NCBI GenBank assembly: GCA_016281085.1
Contig: JAEEHY010000175.1
Span: 1-37,744 of the forward strand
Reading direction: 5' to 3'
Source: Lachnospiraceae bacterium
Lineage (GTDB): Bacteria; Bacillota; Clostridia; Lachnospirales; Lachnospiraceae
DNA: 37,744 nt
The position numbers were made by a program, and so were the translations under genes. The notes under the pieces are model-generated. The model searched no databases. It had not been told where the DNA came from and saw only the letters and a program-made list of their open reading frames with translations. This document shows, piece by piece, positions 26,087 to 35,101 of this stretch. The number at the start of each line of letters is the position of its first letter. Positions within the stretch are counted from its first letter, which is position 1.

Positions 26087-28738
26087 ATGGCTGAACTGTC
26101 ACCAATGATGCAGAAATACCTTGAGACAAAGGAGGAGTATAAGGATTGTATCCTCTTTTACCGCCTGGGTGATTTCTACGAAATGTTCTTTGATGATGCT
26201 ATAACTGCATCCAGGGAACTTGAACTTACATTAACAGGAAAACAGTGTGGACTTGAGGAAAGGGCTCCGATGTGCGGAGTTCCTTTTCATGCTGTGGAGG
26301 GTTATCTTAACAGGCTTATATCAAAGGGTTATAAGGTGGCCATATGCGAGCAGGTGGAGGATCCCAAGCTTGCAAAAGGGCTTGTGAAGCGGGAAGTCAC
26401 AAGAATAGTCACTCCGGGAACCAATCTTGACATGAATTCCCTGGAAGAAACAAAGAACAACTATCTTATGTGCATTTCATATATTGCGGACAGATTCGGA
26501 GTCGCGGTATGTGATGTGACAACGGGTGAATTCCTGTCAACCGAAATAGACAGCGGACGCAGGCTTTGTGATGAAATATACAAGTATTCACCTGCCGAGA
26601 TCATATGCAATGATCCGTTTTTCGTGTCCGGAGTGGATATTGATGAGCTTAAATACAGGCTTTCGGTTGCCGTTTATCCGGTTGAGGCATGGTATTTTGA
26701 CGAGGAGCTGTGTGAACGAAGCATAAAGGAACATTTCGGCGTTAACAATGTAAGCTGCTTTAATCTTGAACAGCGTGACTGTGCGCTCATAAGCTCAGGT
26801 GCGCTCCTTCAGTATCTTCATGAAACACAGAAGAATTCACTTGCGCAGATCCGTACCATAAAAACCTATGATGTTTCCTGGTATATGGTCCTTGACTCTG
26901 CCACAAGAAGAAACCTGGAACTGACCGAGACTATAAGGGACAAACAAAAAAGAGGCTCTCTGCTGGGAATCCTGGACAGGACCAAAACGGCAATGGGTGG
27001 CAGGGCCTTAAGATCGATGATTGAGAGACCTCTCATTGACAGAACGGCTATAAACGACCGTCTTGATGCGGTAAGTGAGCTGCTGAACAATGCCATAACA
27101 AGAGAAGAAATACGTGAGTATCTGAATCCCGTATATGATCTTGAACGTCTGATGAGCCGCGTGGTATATAAGTCAGCGAATCCGAGAGATCTTATTGCAC
27201 TTGGGTCTTCTCTTGAAATGCTGAAGCCGATAAAACAGCAGTTGGCTGATTTTAAGTCGGATGTTCTTAAGAAGCTGTATGAGGATCTTGATACTCTTGA
27301 GGATCTGCATGAACTTATAGGGGCTTCAATATCAGATGAACCTCCTATTCAGATAAAAGAAGGCGGGATCATACGGGAAGGATACAATGAGACCGTTGAT
27401 TCATTAAGAAATGCGAAACGGGAAGGAAAGAGCTGGCTTGCGGATCTTGAGGCCAGGGACAGGGAACGAACCGGGATCAAGAATCTCAAAATAAAATATA
27501 ACAGGGTTTTCGGATACTATTTTGAAGTGACCAACTCCTTCAAAGAGCTTGTTCCGGATGATTATATAAGAAAACAGACACTGACCAATGCGGAAAGATA
27601 TACTACTGATGAATTGAAAGAGCTGGAAGATACCATCCTGAATTCAGAAGAAAAGCTTTTTTCTCTTGAGTATGATCTGTTCTGCGAGATCAGGGACACA
27701 CTGTCCGGGAATATTGAAAGAATACAACAGAGTGCCGGCGTGATAGCAAGCCTTGATGCACTTGCCTCCTTTGCATATGTTGCGGAGAAAAACCAGTACT
27801 GCAGGCCGAAGATAAATGAAAAGGGTATCATTGACATAGAAAAAGGGCGTCATCCGGTTGTTGAGAAGATGTTGAGCTCGGATATGTTTATTACCAACGA
27901 TACTCATCTTGACAATAAGGATAACCGTATATCAATAATAACCGGTCCGAATATGGCCGGCAAATCCACCTACATGAGGCAGACGGCGCTAATAGTACTT
28001 ATGGCGCAGATAGGTTCTTTTGTGCCCGCATCCAAAGCAAATATCGGAATAGTGGACAGGATATTCACGCGTGTCGGGGCTTCTGATGATCTTGCAAGCG
28101 GACAGAGTACATTTATGGTTGAAATGGCTGAGGTTGCGAATATTTTAAGAAATGCAACCCAGAACAGTCTCCTTATACTTGATGAGATAGGACGAGGTAC
28201 CTCAACCTTTGACGGATTGTCAATTGCATGGGCTGTTGTGGAATACATATCAAATCCCAAGCTCCTTGGTTCCAAAACACTGTTTGCAACACACTATCAT
28301 GAGCTTACCGAGCTTGAAGGCAAGCTTAATTCGGTCAATAACTACTGTATAGCGGTAAAGGAGCAGGGTGACAATATAGTATTCTTAAGAAAGATCGTCA
28401 GAGGTGGTGCTGATAAGAGCTACGGAATACAGGTTGCAAAGCTGGCCGGAGTACCCGATGCAGTGATCGAGCGTGCAAAGGAAATAGTAGATGAGCTTTC
28501 CGACAATGATATTGCCATAAACGTACGCAGCATAGCAGATAAGAAGGACAGCCGGAAGAGAAACGTAAAGAGGCTTGATGAGGTCGATCTTAATCAGATG
28601 TCTCTGTTTGATACAGTGACCGATGATGATGTCATAAATGAGATCAAGGAACTGGATATTAATAATCTGACTCCCATGGAAGCGATGAACACCCTGAGTA
28701 AGCTGCAGAATAAGCTTGTAAACCGGTGGACATATTAA
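26087..28738 (+). CDS. mutS: DNA mismatch repair protein MutS
   Basis: An 883-residue, complete MutS1. The mismatch-reading Phe-x-Glu motif is at 30-32 in GDFYEMF. The C-terminal ABC ATPase has Walker A GPNMAGKST near 622, LILDEIGRGTSTFDG (signature and Walker B) and the ATHYHEL motif. The C-terminal tail ends in an MSLFD sequence, a likely beta-clamp-binding site. It recognises mismatches and recruits MutL, encoded next. The start at ATG 26087 follows GAGGTAG. Confidence 0.98.
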   Translation: MAELSPMMQKYLETKEEYKDCILFYRLGDFYEMFFDDAITASRELELTLTGKQCGLEERAPMCGVPFHAVEGYLNRLISKGYKVAICEQVEDPKLAKGLVKREVTRIVTPGTNLDMNSLEETKNNYLMCISYIADRFGVAVCDVTTGEFLSTEIDSGRRLCDEIYKYSPAEIICNDPFFVSGVDIDELKYRLSVAVYPVEAWYFDEELCERSIKEHFGVNNVSCFNLEQRDCALISSGALLQYLHETQKNSLAQIRTIKTYDVSWYMVLDSATRRNLELTETIRDKQKRGSLLGILDRTKTAMGGRALRSMIERPLIDRTAINDRLDAVSELLNNAITREEIREYLNPVYDLERLMSRVVYKSANPRDLIALGSSLEMLKPIKQQLADFKSDVLKKLYEDLDTLEDLHELIGASISDEPPIQIKEGGIIREGYNETVDSLRNAKREGKSWLADLEARDRERTGIKNLKIKYNRVFGYYFEVTNSFKELVPDDYIRKQTLTNAERYTTDELKELEDTILNSEEKLFSLEYDLFCEIRDTLSGNIERIQQSAGVIASLDALASFAYVAEKNQYCRPKINEKGIIDIEKGRHPVVEKMLSSDMFITNDTHLDNKDNRISIITGPNMAGKSTYMRQTALIVLMAQIGSFVPASKANIGIVDRIFTRVGASDDLASGQSTFMVEMAEVANILRNATQNSLLILDEIGRGTSTFDGLSIAWAVVEYISNPKLLGSKTLFATHYHELTELEGKLNSVNNYCIAVKEQGDNIVFLRKIVRGGADKSYGIQVAKLAGVPDAVIERAKEIVDELSDNDIAINVRSIADKKDSRKRNVKRLDEVDLNQMSLFDTVTDDDVINEIKELDINNLTPMEAMNTLSKLQNKLVNRWTY

Positions 28739-28746
28739 GGGATAGC

Positions 28747-28778
28747 CTGAACGGATTAAGTTCATTCACTATAATGAA
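28747..28778 (+). promoter_or_regulatory. Possible internal promoter before mutL
   Basis: TATAAT at 28770-28775 lies in the mutS-mutL gap. It overlaps the inverted repeat TTCATT-cactat-AATGAA (28761-28778). The -35 match at 17-base spacing (CTGAAC) is poor, so this is tentative. Confidence 0.3.
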
Positions 28779-28804
28779 ACAAGAAGCAGTTATAAGGATT
28801 GATC

Positions 28805-30877
28805 ATGGAAAGAAACATACTTGTTCTTGATAAAAATACCATAGACAAGATCGCCGCCGGTGAGGTTGTCGAACGTCCGATGTCAGTCGTAAAGGAGCTG
28901 GTTGAGAATTCGATAGATTCGAATGCCACTGCGATCACCGTTGAGATAAAGGATGGCGGAACATCCTTTATACGTGTTACGGACAATGGCTGCGGTATAC
29001 CCAAAAGCGAGGTTAAGACAGCCTTTTTAAGACATGCCACAAGCAAGATACGAACTATAGAAGACCTTATAAATGTCGGAAGTCTCGGTTTCAGAGGTGA
29101 GGCTCTGTCAAGCATTGCGGCTGTATCGAAGGTTGAACTGCTTACAAAAACAGAGGATGAATTCACAGGCACCAGATACTGTATAGAGGGGTCCCGTGAA
29201 ATGAGTTTTGATGATGTCGGCGTACCCGAGGGAACTACATTTATCGTAAGAGCCTTATTTTATAACACGCCGGCCAGAAGGAAATTTTTAAAGACGCCCC
29301 AGACAGAGGGAAGCTACGTATCGGATTATATGGAAAAGGTAATGCTGTCCCATCCGGGAATAGCATTTAAGCTTATAATAAATGGCAATACCAGGCTGCA
29401 GAGCTCCGGTAACGGTGAGATACCGGACATAATTTACGGACTGTACGGTCGTGATATGGTAAACGGGCTGCTGCCTATAGATATCACTGACGGAGACATT
29501 ACAATAAGAGGATATGTATGTAAACCGGAGCTTTCAAGAGGAAACCGGAGCTTCGAGATATACTACGTAAACAATCGTTATATCCAGAGTACTGTTATAA
29601 GACGTGCATTGGATGAAGCATATAAGCCCTATCTGATGCTTCATAAATATCCGGTTGTTTTCCTTTATATCGGTATTTCACCGGAGCTTATTGATGTAAA
29701 TGTTCATCCGGCCAAAAAGGAGATACGTTTTCTTGAAGGCGCGCAGCTGTACGATCTTCTTGTTGACGGTATAAGAGATGTGCTTTCACACAAAGAGCTG
29801 ATCCACGATATGCACGAGGAAGAAAGAAATAACGAAAGGGAAAAGATATCACCTGAAAGGACCAGACCGGAGCCGTTTGAGACACAGAGTATATTCGGTT
29901 TTGACTCACGTAAGGATAATAATACCGATAACAGCGGATATGAAAATCATGGCGGCGGTACTACCGGATATATTGATGCGGGAAGAACTCCCGACTATGT
30001 AAAAGAAGAGGGCACTTACAGACCGAAACATACCGAAGAATACAGGACCGTACCCGCATATAGGGATATTACAGCCATCAATGTTTCGGATGATACAGAT
30101 ATAAATGTATCCAGTGAAGCGAAGGCTTACGATGCTGAAAAAGAAAACGGAGCAAAGATCTTAGAAGCGGATGAAAAGGACAGAAATAATTCCGGCGGCA
30201 ATGAGTATGAACAGCTGTCAATGTTTGAACACGGGTTCCTGAGTGAAGAGGGAATACGAAAACACAGGATCATAGGCCAGCTGTTTGAAACCTACTGGCT
30301 GGTCGAAATGGACAATAAACTGTACATAATCGATCAGCACGCAGCTCATGAAAAGATTAAATACGAGCGTCTTATCAGGCAGTTTGCAGAAGGTGAAGTG
30401 CACTCACAGATGTTGAATCCTCCGATCATCGTCACTCTGAGTAAAAGCGAGGAAGCCGTACTGGATAAGTACTCGGATAATTTCAGGAAGGTCGGTTTCG
30501 AGATAGAACAGTTCGGCGGTAATGAATATTCCATACGTGAGATACCTACAGAACTGTTCGGCCTGAGAGCGGATGAATACTTCCATGATCTTATGGATGA
30601 GCTTATGAACGACAAACAGTCAAGAAACATAGATGCGATCGATCACAGGATCGCCACAATGGCATGTAAGAGCGCAGTCAAAGGCAATAACAGGATTTCA
30701 TATGAAGAGGCTGCCGCTCTTATTGATGAATTACTTACTCTTGACAATCCGTTCAACTGTCCTCACGGAAGACCCACCATAATATCATTCACAAAGAATG
30801 AGGTGGAAAAGATGTTTAAACGTATCGTGACATATGGAGATGCGCAGAAATGGATAAAAGTCCCCTGCTTATATTAA
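28805..30877 (+). CDS. mutL: DNA mismatch repair protein MutL
   Basis: A 690-residue MutL. The N-terminal GHKL ATPase shows KIAAGEVVERP, ELVENSIDS, DNGCGIP and SLGFRGEALSS. The C-terminal domain has the endonuclease motif DQHAAHEKIKYE starting at D510, plus ACKSAVKG and CPHGRP, so this MutL should nick DNA itself, as in bacteria without MutH. Between them (about 335-485) lies an unusually polar linker. I chose ATG 28805, seven bases after ATAAGGA, over the TTG at 28799. The final 28 bases overlap miaA. Confidence 0.97.
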   Translation: MERNILVLDKNTIDKIAAGEVVERPMSVVKELVENSIDSNATAITVEIKDGGTSFIRVTDNGCGIPKSEVKTAFLRHATSKIRTIEDLINVGSLGFRGEALSSIAAVSKVELLTKTEDEFTGTRYCIEGSREMSFDDVGVPEGTTFIVRALFYNTPARRKFLKTPQTEGSYVSDYMEKVMLSHPGIAFKLIINGNTRLQSSGNGEIPDIIYGLYGRDMVNGLLPIDITDGDITIRGYVCKPELSRGNRSFEIYYVNNRYIQSTVIRRALDEAYKPYLMLHKYPVVFLYIGISPELIDVNVHPAKKEIRFLEGAQLYDLLVDGIRDVLSHKELIHDMHEEERNNEREKISPERTRPEPFETQSIFGFDSRKDNNTDNSGYENHGGGTTGYIDAGRTPDYVKEEGTYRPKHTEEYRTVPAYRDITAINVSDDTDINVSSEAKAYDAEKENGAKILEADEKDRNNSGGNEYEQLSMFEHGFLSEEGIRKHRIIGQLFETYWLVEMDNKLYIIDQHAAHEKIKYERLIRQFAEGEVHSQMLNPPIIVTLSKSEEAVLDKYSDNFRKVGFEIEQFGGNEYSIREIPTELFGLRADEYFHDLMDELMNDKQSRNIDAIDHRIATMACKSAVKGNNRISYEEAAALIDELLTLDNPFNCPHGRPTIISFTKNEVEKMFKRIVTYGDAQKWIKVPCLY

Positions 30878-31815
30878 CGGGTCCGACCGGTGTCGGTAAA
30901 ACCGAATTGTCCATAAAGCTCGCAAAAAGGCTTGACGGTGAAATAATATCGGCTGACAGCATGCAGGTATACCGGCATATGGATATAGGGACAGCCAAGA
31001 TCACAAAAGAAATGATGCAGGGGATACCTCATCATCTGATCGATGTGCTTGAGCCTACGGAAGACTACAACGTTTCAAGGTTCAAGGAGGAGGCCTTAAG
31101 GGCAATACAGGAGATCCTGTCGCGTGACAGGATACCCATAATAGTGGGTGGTACGGGCTTTTATATACAGGCGCTTCTGTATGATATTGATTTTACGGAT
31201 AATGCACAGACTCCGTACAGAGAGGAACTGTTCCGGCTTGCAAAAGAGAAGGGGAACGGATATCTGCATGATGAGTTGAAAAAATGTGATCCCGGTGCGG
31301 CAGGATATATTCATGCCAATGACATTAAAAGGGTTACAAGGGCTCTTGAATTCTTTCATGAAACAGGTAAGAAGATCTCCGAACATAACGAGGAGGAAAG
31401 GAAACGGGAATCTCCGTATGATTTCAGATATTTTGTTCTGAACCGGCCGCGGGATCTTCTGTATGAGCGTATCAACAGACGTGTTGATGATATGATCAGG
31501 GCAGGCCTTGTAAATGAAGTAAAGCAGCTTCTTGAGATCGGATGTGACGGCTCAATGGTGTCGATGCAGGGACTGGGATACAAAGAGATAATAGATTATC
31601 TTGAAGGTAATATAACCCTGGAAAATGCGATAGATACAATAAAACGCGATACAAGACATTTCGCCAAGAGACAGCTTACATGGTTCAGGCGTGAGCGTGA
31701 TGTGATCATGATAAACAAGGACGAATTTGATTATGATGATGAGAAGATACTTGAATTCATAATGAAGTATTTTGAGCCTGTTCTGAATATGGTAACTATT
31801 CAGAACAGCACATAA
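30850..31815 (+). CDS. miaA: tRNA dimethylallyltransferase with element-derived C-terminus
   Basis: A 321-residue enzyme that transfers dimethylallyl to N6 of A37 in tRNAs reading U-starting codons. The P-loop GPTGVGKT is at 11-18; SADSMQVYRHMDIGTAK, VGGTGFYIQALLY and KRDTRHFAKRQLTWFRR are conserved. Translation starts inside mutL (28-base overlap, GGAGA upstream). The last 16 residues, from K306, are encoded by a stray fragment of the repeat element's right end and then by the left end of repeat copy 4, which supplies the stop codon. The conserved core is complete by then, so activity is probably kept. Confidence 0.96.
   Translation: MDKSPLLILTGPTGVGKTELSIKLAKRLDGEIISADSMQVYRHMDIGTAKITKEMMQGIPHHLIDVLEPTEDYNVSRFKEEALRAIQEILSRDRIPIIVGGTGFYIQALLYDIDFTDNAQTPYREELFRLAKEKGNGYLHDELKKCDPGAAGYIHANDIKRVTRALEFFHETGKKISEHNEEERKRESPYDFRYFVLNRPRDLLYERINRRVDDMIRAGLVNEVKQLLEIGCDGSMVSMQGLGYKEIIDYLEGNITLENAIDTIKRDTRHFAKRQLTWFRRERDVIMINKDEFDYDDEKILEFIMKYFEPVLNMVTIQNST
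31764..31789 (-). repeat. Isolated right-end fragment of the repeat element inside miaA
   Basis: These 26 bases are identical to 31904-31929, the right end of copy 4 (GAAGTATTTTGAGCC followed by TGTTCTGAATA). They lie two bases before copy 4 and encode part of the miaA tail (MKYFEPVLN). This looks like a remnant of a second element in the same orientation. Confidence 0.85.
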
Positions 31816-31934
31816 ATTTTAAAATATGATGTGTCATGCTTGCATGTAAACAGCATATTTTATAAATTTATGTATTGGATGAATCCAAAACAGCGAAAAA
31901 TACGAAGTATTTTGAGCCTGTTCTGAATAGTTAA
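31792..31934 (-). repeat. Palindromic repeat element, copy 4 (orientation B)
   Basis: 143 bp, with the left end GTAACTATTCAGAACAG and a right end of TGTTCTGAATAGTTA followed by A instead of C. The long arm pairs ACATAAATTT with AAATTTATGT and the tip is CATG-cttg-CATG. It has no obvious 8-bp flanking duplication. It overlaps the miaA 3' end and fills most of the gap before the next gene. Confidence 0.92.
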
Positions 31935-31961
31935 AAGAAACAATCAGAAAGAGGTAAGGAT

Positions 31962-33260
31962 TTGGAGATAAACGAATTATACAGACAGTTGGATATAGAT
32001 GATGATGTGTATGAGTATTCGTGTGCCAAGCTGGCCGGATTAAAGGACAGATTTGACAGGATAGACGAAACAGCCGAATTCAATCAGCTGAAGGTACTTG
32101 ACGCCTTAAGAGAGTGCCGGGTTTCCGAGGCATGTTTTTCAATGTCGACGGGATACGGTTACAATGATATCGGAAGAGATACTCTTGAAAGGGTGTATGC
32201 TCATATATTTAAAACGGAGGATGCGCTGGTGCGTCCGCAGATCACGTGTGGAACTCATGCCCTGAACGTGGCTCTGTCCTCAAATCTTCGTCCGGGTGAT
32301 GAACTGCTTTCGCCTGTAGGTAAGCCCTATGATACGCTCGAGGAGGTTATAGGCATAAGGCCCTCCTGCGGATCGCTTAAGGAATACGGAGTAAGTTACA
32401 GGCAGGTGGATCTTAAGGAAGATGGCAGTTTTGATTATGACGGAATAAGAAATGCGATAAATGAACGTACCAGAATGGTTACGATACAGAGATCCAAGGG
32501 ATATCAGACAAGACCTACGCTTTCGGTCGGAGAAATATGCGAGCTCATATCCTTTATAAAAGGAATAAAGAAGGATGTCATATGCATGGTCGATAACTGC
32601 TACGGTGAATTCGTGGAAAGGACCGAGCCTTCACAGGGAGGTGCAGACATGATAGTAGGCTCCCTTATAAAGAACCCGGGAGGCGGTCTTGCACCGGTAG
32701 GCGGTTATATAGCAGGTACAAGGGAATGTATTGAGAAGGCTGCCTACAGGCTGACGTCTCCGGGACTCGGCAAAGAGGTGGGCGCGTCATTAAACGTTAT
32801 CCAGAGCTTTTATCAGGGACTGTTTCTTGCCCCGACTGTGGTAAGCTCGGCGCTGAAGGGAGCCATCTTCGCAGCAAACATGCTGAAGGGGATCGGGTTT
32901 TCAGTGTATCCGGAACCTGAAACCGAAAGACATGATATAATCCAGGCGGTTACACTTGGAAGTGCCGAGGGAGTCATATCATTCTGTAAGGGCATACAGG
33001 CAGCAGCACCGGTTGACAGCTTTGTAACCCCGGAGCCATGGGCGATGCCCGGATATGATTCGGATGTGATAATGGCTGCAGGTGCGTTTGTTTCGGGGTC
33101 TTCGATCGAACTGAGCGCGGACGGACCGATAAAAGAGCCTTATAATGTGTATTTTCAGGGGGGACTTACTTTCCCTCATGTCAAATACGGTATAATGCGT
33201 GCCGTTCAGCAACTGAAAAACGACGGACTTGTCAAGCCTTATGTATTCAATATATCTTGA
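31962..33260 (+). CDS. PLP-dependent aluminium-resistance / methionine gamma-lyase family protein
   Basis: A 432-residue protein of the Alr/YnbB family (Cys/Met metabolism PLP-enzyme fold, often annotated as methionine gamma-lyase family or aluminium resistance protein). The PLP-site Lys is probably K237 in GSLIKNPGGGLAPVGGYIAG; MVDNCYGEF supplies the cofactor Asp, and FSMSTGYGYNDIGRDTLERVY lies near the N-terminus. The real substrate is not established for the family. The start is TTG 31962, preceded by AGAGGTAAGGA; no nearby ATG fits. In B. subtilis ynbB is also near miaA. Expression must pass repeat copy 4, or begin in or after it. Confidence 0.9.
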   Translation: MEINELYRQLDIDDDVYEYSCAKLAGLKDRFDRIDETAEFNQLKVLDALRECRVSEACFSMSTGYGYNDIGRDTLERVYAHIFKTEDALVRPQITCGTHALNVALSSNLRPGDELLSPVGKPYDTLEEVIGIRPSCGSLKEYGVSYRQVDLKEDGSFDYDGIRNAINERTRMVTIQRSKGYQTRPTLSVGEICELISFIKGIKKDVICMVDNCYGEFVERTEPSQGGADMIVGSLIKNPGGGLAPVGGYIAGTRECIEKAAYRLTSPGLGKEVGASLNVIQSFYQGLFLAPTVVSSALKGAIFAANMLKGIGFSVYPEPETERHDIIQAVTLGSAEGVISFCKGIQAAAPVDSFVTPEPWAMPGYDSDVIMAAGAFVSGSSIELSADGPIKEPYNVYFQGGLTFPHVKYGIMRAVQQLKNDGLVKPYVFNIS

Positions 33261-33324
33261 CATTTCGGGACATAAGTTTAAAATATAAATATTCGGTTAA
33301 ACAGGACCCGGTCGGTCTTCATAT

Positions 33325-33340
33325 TCCCCGTAAAAGGGGA
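33325..33340 (+). promoter_or_regulatory. Hairpin covering the radC ribosome-binding site
   Basis: TCCCC-gtaaaa-GGGGA forms a 5-bp GC-rich stem in which the 3' arm is the Shine-Dalgarno sequence (AAGGGGA) of radC. If it forms in mRNA it would reduce translation initiation. The stem is short. Confidence 0.4.
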
Positions 33341-33343
33341 TTT

Positions 33344-34042
33344 ATGGATATAAAACATTTAACACTTAAGGAAATGCCCGCGGATGACCGTCCTTATGAG
33401 CGGTTCATGAAATACGGAGCGGGAGCTTTGTCGGATTCCGAACTTCTTGCAATTATTGTAAAGACCGGATGTAAAGGCAGGACAGGTATTGATGTTGCAA
33501 GAGAACTCTTGACATGTGCTGACGGATCTTCTTCGCTGCTGAATCTTTTCAGGCTGAGCATACAGGATATGAAGGATATTGACGGTGTGGGTGAAGTGAA
33601 GGCAATAACACTTAAATGTGTTGCGGAAATTGCCCGCAGGCTTTCCGGAGCGCAATACAGGGAACGTGTTAAGCTTGATGAACCGGCAACAGTTGCGGCA
33701 ATGTATATGGAGACGATGCGTCATCTTGAATATGAACAGATAAGGATCGTTTATTCGGATGGGGCACAGCGTATTATATGTGATGAGGTCATTTCAAACG
33801 GAACAGTAAATAAAGCCCTTGTTTCAGTACGGGATATATTTATAAAGGCACTTGAACATAAGGCGGTCGGACTTATAATGCTGCACAATCATCCGAGTGG
33901 CGATCCGACACCGAGCAATGAAGATATCAGTATCACACGAAAGCTTTCAAGTGCAGGCAGTTTGATGGATATAGGATTAATTGATCATATTATTATCGGG
34001 GACGGACGTTATATAAGCCTGTTGGAGCAGGGTGTAATTTAG
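33344..34042 (+). CDS. radC: RadC family JAB/MPN-domain protein
   Basis: A 232-residue RadC. The N-terminal helix-hairpin-helix part (about 15-95) contains GAGALSDSELLAIIVKTG and DIDGVGEVKAITL. The C-terminal JAB domain has the metal motif H181-N-H183-P-S-G-D then S191..D194. The family was named for DNA repair, but its function is unproven. I chose ATG 33344, preceded by AAGGGGA; an open frame 29 codons longer begins inside the previous gene and contains nothing conserved. RadC next to mreB is a common bacterial arrangement. Confidence 0.93.
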   Translation: MDIKHLTLKEMPADDRPYERFMKYGAGALSDSELLAIIVKTGCKGRTGIDVARELLTCADGSSSLLNLFRLSIQDMKDIDGVGEVKAITLKCVAEIARRLSGAQYRERVKLDEPATVAAMYMETMRHLEYEQIRIVYSDGAQRIICDEVISNGTVNKALVSVRDIFIKALEHKAVGLIMLHNHPSGDPTPSNEDISITRKLSSAGSLMDIGLIDHIIIGDGRYISLLEQGVI

Positions 34043-34051
34043 TCCGTGATC

Positions 34052-34057
34052 AGGAGG
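34052..34057 (+). promoter_or_regulatory. Ribosome-binding site that sets the mreB start
   Basis: A perfect AGGAGG lies six bases before TTG 34064. The upstream in-frame GTG at 34046 precedes this site and so is not served by it. Confidence 0.8.
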
Positions 34058-34063
34058 TTGGAT

Positions 34064-35083
34064 TTGTCGACAAGCGCATTTGGCATAGATCTTGGTACTT
34101 ACAATATAAAGATTTACAACGGTTTCAATGAAACCATCACTTCACAGAAGAATATCATTGCGATACAGAAGATAATGAACAAGAAGAATCTGTTCGCATA
34201 CGGAGACCATGCATTTGAGATGTATGAGAAGGCTCCGCAGAATATAAGTGTTTCTTTTCCGGTTATAAACGGCGTGATCGCTGACATTAACCATATGCAG
34301 ATCCTCCTGCGCAATTTCATTAATGATGCGATGAACAACAATATAAGAAGTGCAGATTACTACATTTCCGTTCCGACTGACATAACAGGCGTGGAAAAAA
34401 GAGCCTTCTATGACCTTGTAAAGGAATCAAACGTTAAGGCGCGAAATATCTATATTGTTGAGAAAGCGATCGCGGACGGTGTGGGACTGGATGTGGATGT
34501 TGTCAACTCACAGGGGATACTTGTCGTTAATATAGGCTATGAAACCACGGAAATATCCATACTGTCAATGGGTGGAATTGTGCTCAGCAGGCTTATTAAG
34601 ATAGGCGGAAAGAAGTTTGATGAAAGCATAAGAAACATCATACGTAAGGAATACAATCTGCTTGTAGGGATCAAGACGGCGGAAAAGGTTAAGATCGCAC
34701 TCCCCAAGCTTGAGGAGAATAAGGAGGATGCCGTTGTATACGGCAGGGATATCGTAACGGGACTGCCCGTTGAAAGAAGTATCCCCGTAAATCTTATCGA
34801 GAAGGCCATGAGTGAGAACTTTGAGACAATAATCGACAGTGTACGTGTTATCCTTGAACGTACGCCCCCTGAGCTCGGTGCCGATATTTACAGAAAGGGC
34901 ATCTTTTTGACAGGCGGCTCGGCCGGGATAGGAGATCTTCATGAGCTTATTGCAAAGAGTACCGGACTTAAGGTTAATTTTTCCGTGAACGGTGAGGAGA
35001 GCGTTGCATACGGCCTGTCACAGATAATCAAGACAGAGAGCCTCCGTTCCGTTGTAAGTACAATGCAGGATGTTGAGTATTGA
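34064..35083 (+). CDS. mreB: Rod-shape-determining protein MreB
   Basis: A 339-residue actin-like protein that organises elongation-phase wall synthesis beneath the membrane. The phosphate-1 loop is FGIDLGTYNIKIYNG near residues 6-20, phosphate-2 is LVVNIGYETTEISILS and the adenosine site is FLTGGSAGIGDL. The first loop diverges from the common GIDLGTANTLVY. The start is TTG 34064, set by the perfect AGGAGG. It is followed by mreC, mreD and a class B PBP, the usual elongasome operon, so MreB rather than the Mbl paralogue is the best reading. Confidence 0.95.
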   Translation: MSTSAFGIDLGTYNIKIYNGFNETITSQKNIIAIQKIMNKKNLFAYGDHAFEMYEKAPQNISVSFPVINGVIADINHMQILLRNFINDAMNNNIRSADYYISVPTDITGVEKRAFYDLVKESNVKARNIYIVEKAIADGVGLDVDVVNSQGILVVNIGYETTEISILSMGGIVLSRLIKIGGKKFDESIRNIIRKEYNLLVGIKTAEKVKIALPKLEENKEDAVVYGRDIVTGLPVERSIPVNLIEKAMSENFETIIDSVRVILERTPPELGADIYRKGIFLTGGSAGIGDLHELIAKSTGLKVNFSVNGEESVAYGLSQIIKTESLRSVVSTMQDVEY

Positions 35084-35101
35084 GTTCGCTAAGAGGATAT
35101 A

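Noticed and set aside
1-31934. The four repeats as a CRISPR array or as a meaningful 6.3-kb spacing
   Set aside because: They are 143 bp, in both orientations and kilobases apart. The similar distances between the first three copies rest on only two intervals, and the fourth does not settle it.
33257-33343. N-terminal extension of RadC
   Set aside because: The 29 extra codons have no conservation or ribosome-binding site; ATG 33344 has AAGGGGA and gives the usual RadC length.
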